A stretch of 64,000 nt of DNA from Spirometra erinaceieuropaei. Its lineage: Eukaryota; Platyhelminthes; Cestoda; Diphyllobothriidea; Diphyllobothriidae. The stretch lies in NCBI GenBank assembly GCA_902702965.1, contig CACRXP010000009.1, positions 2,149,519 through 2,213,518 on the forward strand, in the 5' to 3' direction. Both the position numbers and the translations under genes were made by a program. Below are positions 59,077 to 64,000 of the stretch, one piece after another (positions within the stretch are counted from its first letter, which is position 1; every line of letters begins with the position of its first letter). The notes under the pieces are model-generated. The model was not told where the DNA came from. It was given only the letters and a program-made list of their open reading frames with translations, and searched no databases.

Positions 59077-59094
59077 TCTACGCGGGCCACGCAC
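59077..59094 (+). repeat. CTACGCG-CCAC-CACG motif (R3), isolated copy
   Basis: GTCTACGCGGGCCACGCACG follows GGTGGTTGAGAGGCC, the same local order as in the R3 duplications at 23.4 and 24.2 kb. Confidence 0.55.
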
Positions 59095-59457
59095 GGTCCA
59101 ATCTCTAAAAGATGCGCAGCGCTTAAGTGGTGTGATGGATGCCAGCTGCTGCAGTCAGGCAGATAGTGATTTTCGCCTGAGATCTTCAGCGCGCCCACCG
59201 GACCCGAGTATCCGGATAGTGACCAAGAGCATCCTTACTTAGTTTCCGCTAATGTAGGTTGCATAGACCTTATTGGCCAGTACAATGTCAGTGCGGATGT
59301 CCACGGTCAAGCGAGTTGCTTGTTTGCTACCTTCGCTCACAGAATAGTGTCCGCTATCTTCATCTTGGTTAGAAACCTGCTAAAAGGCTGAGGCATGCCG
59401 ATTTTCGTCCACAGTTGGTTCACGGTGGCGGACTCCCATAATACTGAATTCGTTAAC

Positions 59458-60303
59458 TACAATAGTTGAGCTAGCTCATGAGATATAAACCGAAATTCCG
59501 AACCGCGTTTTCGTTTCCAAAAGATTAATTAAGCAGGGTTGTAAAATTAATCATCTTGCAGCATAATTATATAATAATTCGCTTACCCCAGGACGCCGGC
59601 GTTCAAATGAACTCCATTCCGGCTGCATGCAAAAACCATACTCTGTAAAAAATGGCTTCTTATGTGGCATGCATTTTTCTCATTTATTTTTGATGCCCTT
59701 AAAGATTTAATTATAGTTCATCGAAAACATTCATAAAAATATTCATTCTTTTACTCATTTGGTAGAAATTTACGTCTTCTTCCTATTTTATACCTAAAGG
59801 AAGGGTCTAATTTCGTTTCAAACGTTTTTAATTGCAGGATTTTTTAATACCGTGTAACACTCGTTCATAAAACATTGTCTCTACATTTACTAATGTGGCT
59901 TGTAAAGTTAACAATATGGCTCAAATTCACTGCCAAATTTTATGAACCCCATATGTTCTCCTCTTGATACCGTATGGAAATGTATGGTTTTCCGTACGCA
60001 AAAAATATACGGCTTGTAGTCTGGAAACCCTGAATGCAAGTGTAACGGTAGGCGGAGGTTAAAAATTATCCGGAAAATCGAAAAGTTTTTTTAAAACTGA
60101 ATTATACCCTTTTTCGAGTATAAAATTGGAAGAAGACATACTTTGCTACCGAATGGGAAAAGAATTAATATTTTTTATGCCTTTTCCATGAGATATAATT
60201 AGATTATTAAAGGCATCGAAAATCAATGAGAAAAAATCATACCACATGAGTAGTCATTTTTTACAGAGTATATTCTTGCATGCAGCCAGAAGGAAGTTCG
60301 TGC
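59458..60303. mobile_element. Foldback element copy I, right end truncated
   Basis: It starts TACAATAGTTGAGCTAGCTC and carries the family arms and loop (TACGTCTTCTTCCTATTTTA, ATACGGCTTGTAGTCTGGAA). It stops abruptly after CATGCAGCCAGAAGGAAGTT, without the final 150 or so bases and terminal inverted repeat. Confidence 0.82.
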
Positions 60304-60840
60304 CTACTGCATGAACTTCACATGAGGTATGAACTGCTTGAGTTTTTGTTTTCCTACTTAGCATTGGTCGACATCTCAACGGCCTCCCTTACGTCTAGCA
60401 GTAGTCGTGTTCAATGTGACTGGACATTGCGTGGGAGTTAAGAGAATATCAGGGGACCGACTACTTTATTTACAGCCTATCCTCCTTGAGCGTGAATGTT
60501 TGTCAATGCCGAATGCCATTGCGGGCACTATGCAGGAAGTGAATGACGGCAAATTGTGACGCAGTAGAACTTGAGCAGTGTAACGCCCCGAAGACATTAG
60601 TTCACTTTGTGTGATTCAAGGCCGTCCACGGTGGTTGGTGGTGATTACGCAACGTGGGAAAATAATTCTCCACTGAGCCTGCGACCGTGTCCTCATGACT
60701 GCTGCTAACAGTAAAATGTTCGTCTGTATCTGCCGTCCTCGAGTAGGATAAATTTCTCTGCGAAATAAAGCTCTTTCAGTGAAGAATGAAGTCGCGTTCA
60801 CTAAGGGGGAGAAAGGGCAGTCGAGAAGTCTGACGAAATA
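60304..60840. other. Intergenic between foldback copy I and a PLE module
   Basis: No feature recognised. Confidence 0.5.
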
Positions 60841-60865
60841 GGCTGTGATTCAGATTTATCAAATT

Positions 60866-60898
60866 CTGATGAGAGGCCTTGGCCCGAAACTAAAAGTC
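60866..60898 (+). ncRNA. Candidate hammerhead ribozyme core upstream of a PLE endonuclease frame
   Basis: CTGATGA (60866-60872), a GC-rich stem-loop (GAGGCCTTGGCCC), GAAAC (60886-60890), then ACT-AAA-AGT forming a 3-bp stem III and a GTC cleavage triplet at 60896-60898. All core boxes of the hammerhead are in order with a minimal stem III, the form known from Penelope-like elements. Close stem I pairing next to the core is weak; a distal TTCAGA/TCTGAA pairing (60849-60854 with 60914-60919) is possible. Activity is untested. Confidence 0.55.
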
Positions 60899-60950
60899 GT
60901 CAAGCACAACTTCTGAAATATAACTATTTATACTCATAGCGACAGCGACC

Positions 60951-61451
60951 ATGCGCAGCAAAATCATGCAAGTGAAGGATCGCCTAGACGTGGGTGAACA
61001 ATCGGGCGTCGTCTATCAGATCCCATGTCGGGACTGCCCTCGCCACTACACTGGACAAACCGGACGACGACTTAGCTCACGAATAACGGAGCACAAACGG
61101 GCGGTCCAGAGAGGCGACCCGTTGTCTCAGGTCGCCACTCACACCCTGGAGGAAGGCCACGAATTCAACTTTGCGAGCACGCGGATAGTGGCGCGGGCCA
61201 ACAATAAGACAGAACGAGAACTGTTAGAGGCCTGGGTGTCTGACACCAACGCTATCAACAGGCACGTTGATATACCCCCTGCTATCACGCGCTCCGTTCC
61301 CGCGGCCAAGGGTGCACGCAGTCACGCCACCGTGAGACGGCGTGGGACGCAACTTATCGCGAATACCACCCTCTGCACTCATATCTCCCCCCCCCTTCAT
61401 GGCGTGACTACAAAAACCACTCATTTGATGTTGCCTTCTCACAGTCTCTGA
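60951..61451 (+). CDS. Penelope-like element GIY-YIG endonuclease, intact open frame (5'-truncated element)
   Basis: An uninterrupted 166-codon frame: MRSKIMQVKDRLDVGEQSGV, VYQIPCRDCPRHYTGQTGRR, LSSRITEHKRAVQRGDPLSQ, VATHTLEEGHEFNF and RELLEAWVSDTNAIN. It has the CxxC pair, YTG in the YIG position, the conserved Arg and EH of the GIY-YIG nuclease, and the QVATHTxEEGHxF block typical of PLEs. In a full element this domain nicks target DNA and sits C-terminal to the reverse transcriptase. No RT occurs upstream, so the ATG at 60951 is an internal Met and the copy is a truncated insertion. It is the best preserved PLE module in the window. Confidence 0.85.
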   Translation: MRSKIMQVKDRLDVGEQSGVVYQIPCRDCPRHYTGQTGRRLSSRITEHKRAVQRGDPLSQVATHTLEEGHEFNFASTRIVARANNKTERELLEAWVSDTNAINRHVDIPPAITRSVPAAKGARSHATVRRRGTQLIANTTLCTHISPPLHGVTTKTTHLMLPSHSL

Positions 61452-61477
61452 CGATGGCCTCCTGTACGAGACCGAAA
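61448..61477 (+). other. Hammerhead-like motif at the 3' end of the PLE frame
   Basis: CTGACGA, arm GGCCTC, loop CTGTAC, arm GAGACC, GAAA, overlapping the stop codon region of the endonuclease frame. Position 7 of the core is free in hammerheads, so CTGACGA is allowed. One stem II pair is broken. AATAAA follows 13 bp later. Confidence 0.4.
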
Positions 61478-61519
61478 GCTCAGACTAATAAACCCACTAT
61501 CCCAGAGATCGGGTCTTCA

Positions 61520-63050
61520 TCTTCTTTATACCCATAGCTACCCCTAAATGACGTCATCGGCAGGAAAGTATTGGTGTACTTCGCCCAGTTCGTGTTATCC
61601 GATCAGATGTCATTTAAGCAACTTTCACAAAGCTCTCTTGGTTAGTCTTTTATTTCGAATGCAGTCAGAAATGTCGCCATTTATTGTCGTATCACAAAGA
61701 GAAGAGGCGAGACATTTCACACTGAGAGACCGGTTGTCCATTTTCACGGACTTTCTCGCAGCTGGAGTGGCTCACGAAACCCTTCCTGACGAGCGAAAAT
61801 TCGCCGCATCACGGTAATCACCAAGTGCGAAGAACTGAGCTACCTCGGGTTCAGTTCAGGGACAAAAAAGCACAGAAATGGAGGGACTAACTAACATAGG
61901 TAAGGGTGGCCGGCCCAGTCAGATCATGCCTCGACCCCGAGGCACATGGAAATCCTATTTCGAATCCCGAAGAGTCTCATACTTCGTCTCAAAACCTCAC
62001 TGTGGCTCCAGAGCAAGCAAGTGCCTCTGGAAAGCTGGCCGACAGCCGTGGACAAGAATGCACGAACACCACCCCACGGTGTGGAGGTTAGACTAGCAGT
62101 CGTAGATGGGAACACACATGACATAAACAGGAAGAGATTTTGGTGGAGGCGGTGATGGCGACCATACGGCAAGGCAGCTGAGGGAGTAAATTGTGACTGG
62201 CGAGTGCTGACAATTCAGGCGGGCGTGTGGTGCGTGTAAACGGAAGTGCATGCCATGTCGACCGTTGCGACTGCACGTATCACCAGTCGCGTTAGTGCAG
62301 TCTTAACAGTCGAAGCATTTTTGTCGTAGGGGAGAGGAAGTTAGATCATTGCATTTCTGTCTGTCAGTTTCTCACTCACTTCGCCACAGCCGTCTCCCAA
62401 ACATTGGCAGACCCTGCCACGAAAGAAGTGCCCCGATGGCGTCCTAAATCTGAGCCATTGGACCAAAACTTGTGCTAAATGTGGGTTGCCGGCTTTCGCC
62501 TCTGGGTACAGCTTTTTGCATCAAGTCAGCGTCTTGACAGTAGCTATCATGCCGTAAACAATTCACCAACGCACACCTACACTTACACACTTACGGACCT
62601 CTATTTTGGCCGTGATCAGCGCCCCTCCCCCCTCCCCCATCTGAAATCGCCTTGCCGATAGGCAGAACGGAATACGGAATTCAGACCGTTCTGGGACACG
62701 TGAGGGAGCTCGGCGCCTGTTCTGATTGATAAACGCGCTCCCTCCTCCTCCTCCTCCTTTCGCACTAACAAAACACCGAAACCGCAAACAGCTCGTAGTC
62801 TTTTTAGGCGCGAAATGGGTCGGGAAGTGCGGCCGTTGTAGGAACACGCCAAAGTATCCTGATAAGAGCCAATTTACGCTTAGCCTATTTCTTGTGCGCA
62901 AATAAGCAACTTCTGGCCAAAGCAAAACAGAATATCAGTCAAATAAGCAGTCCTGGTACCTTAATGAGGCAAGTGGTACATTATACGAGACAGAATAATT
63001 CCATAAAACGGCATTATGGGAGGGGAGGTCTTCATAAGTGCCTGAACTGG
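61520..63050. other. Intergenic, nothing recognised
   Basis: A CTC-triplet tract at about 62741-62760 and C-rich runs. No gene or repeat family could be supported. Confidence 0.5.
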
Positions 63051-63059
63051 ACAACGGGT

Positions 63060-63130
63060 TCGTGCAGCAGTAGTAGAGCGTTGGACTGAATGATTTTCAG
63101 TGATTAAAGAATCCGGGTTCGACTTCCAGG
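63060..63130 (+). other. tRNA-like pseudogene or SINE head
   Basis: GTAGTAGAGCGTTGGACTGA followed about 35 bases later by CCGGGTTCGACTTCC, a good B box. The A box is incomplete and no acceptor-stem pairing is convincing. Probably a decayed SINE head. Confidence 0.4.
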
Positions 63131-63424
63131 TCCTGCATAGTAGATGATTGAGCTTCTACAGGAGAAGTTCGATTTGGTGGCGCTTTTCGCCCCCCCCCCC
63201 CGAGCCGCGCCTGCGCGGCCTTCTTAAGTTTTGTGTTGGCAGCCTTGTACGTAGTGAAACACCAAAATGTCCGGATGTCAGCCTGGACAGATCGACTGAG
63301 GCCTCAACCTTATGATTCGGCTTTCCTTCATTGAAAGTTTTTTTCGAGATAAATCATTTTCGGCTGACGTGGGCCCTAAAAGTTATTTTGATTGAATTGT
63401 TTTAGAGCTGTAAAAATTTGCAGA

Positions 63425-64000
63425 GCAGTAATCAGAAGACGAGGTGGCGAGCATACGTAGCTGTCGATAAATTCTCGACGGGCCAGTACAATTATACTGG
63501 AACGGGGTAGAAGCAAAAGAATGTCAGTGATAAGAGAAACCGATTAAAAGTTGTCTTAAAACGCAGGCGGGATTTGTGAATGTGGGAGGTGGAGCTGGGG
63601 GTAATTGCAGTTAATTGCAGATAATTGCAGATAAATTCTCGTCGGGGTAGCAGTAAAAACACGTCAGTGATAAGATAAATCGATGAAAGTTCGCCGTAAA
63701 ACACAGACCGGATGTGGAAATGTGGGGGAGGGAGGAGAGGGGTCAGGGGCCGGGGCGAGAGCGGAAGGGCGCGGAGAGGATTGCGGCGTTATTCGACCTT
63801 CGACCACTGTAGGCGCGGAGCCCGAACGTGGTTCTTCAGTGCGCACAAGATTGGCTTTCGTAGACTAATGGCGGCTGCTTCCGCTGTTGCTAACAGGCGC
63901 TGGCCCAGTAGCTTAGGGTAGCTCGATGGGACCTTATAAATCACACGAAAAGCTTCGTTGGGGTCCACACGATGTCCGGAATCAAGAACATGCGCGAGAA
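63425..64000 (-). pseudogene. Retroelement GIY-YIG module (second type), copy 2, cut by window end
   Basis: The sequence AATCAGAAGACGAGGTGGCG, AGCATACGTAGCTGTCGATA, TAGGCGCGGAGCCCGAACGT and CACACGAAAAGCTTCGTTGG repeats 49310-49750 in the same orientation. The - strand reads through the AFRVIYKVPSSYPKLLG region into the window edge. A 63590-63720 segment has its own internal partial duplication (AAATTCTCGTCGGG and GTCAGTGATAAGA repeats). Confidence 0.75.

Noticed and set aside
61878..62172. Several overlapping open frames on both strands
   Set aside because: No recognisable domain in any frame and no repeat partner elsewhere in the window.
1..64000. CRISPR arrays, operons or bacterial genes
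   Set aside because: None seen. The spliced kinase gene and retroelements show that the DNA is eukaryotic.

Overview
This window looks like repeat-rich genomic DNA from a parasitic flatworm (tapeworm or fluke). It is certainly eukaryotic. One gene is split into twelve recognisable exons with canonical GT/AG borders, introns run up to about 15 kb, there are two assembly gaps (N runs), and the non-coding DNA is full of decayed retroelements and palindromic repeats. The flatworm assignment is inference. It rests on the divergent EGFR-family receptor, the abundance of Penelope-like elements with GIY-YIG endonucleases, and a tRNA-derived SINE. I cannot name the species.

The only host gene I can support is an EGFR/ErbB-family receptor tyrosine kinase on the + strand, 4407-43469. 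Twelve exons join in phase with no internal stop (2907 nt, 968 codons plus TGA). They encode the second cysteine-rich ectodomain, a transmembrane helix, the basic juxtamembrane segment, the tyrosine kinase domain and a C-terminal tail with several phosphotyrosine-type motifs. The N-terminal exons (signal peptide, L1, CR1, L2) lie upstream of the window. Bases 1-4406 are therefore most likely intron of the same gene. Two features of the kinase stand out. The loop between the beta3 Lys and the alphaC Glu is much longer than in human EGFR, and the activation segment contains no tyrosine.

The introns and the 20 kb downstream of the gene are filled with repeats. (1) A family of roughly 1 kb foldback elements with very long terminal inverted repeats, beginning TACAGTAGGTGGG, has about ten copies or fragments; one sits in one unit of a tandem duplication, so the other unit is an unfilled relative of its insertion site. 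(2) Penelope-like retroelement (PLE) debris comprises one reverse transcriptase fragment near 32.6-33.3 kb and five GIY-YIG endonuclease modules at 10.8, 18.1, 28.3, 58.3 and 61 kb. A second GIY-YIG retroelement type lies at 49.5 and 63.8-64 kb. Several short folds with a hammerhead-like core (CTGANGA, stem, GAAA) occur in this repeat landscape, some of them beside PLE remnants. (3) There is a non-LTR RT C-terminal fragment at 47.7-48.1 kb. (4) A tRNA-derived SINE has three copies, one of them a head-to-head inverted dimer. (5) Several unnamed dispersed GC-rich repeats and microsatellites are present.

From 43470 to 64000 I recognise no host gene. The repeats do not form an operon or a shared pathway with the receptor gene; they are insertions in and around it.
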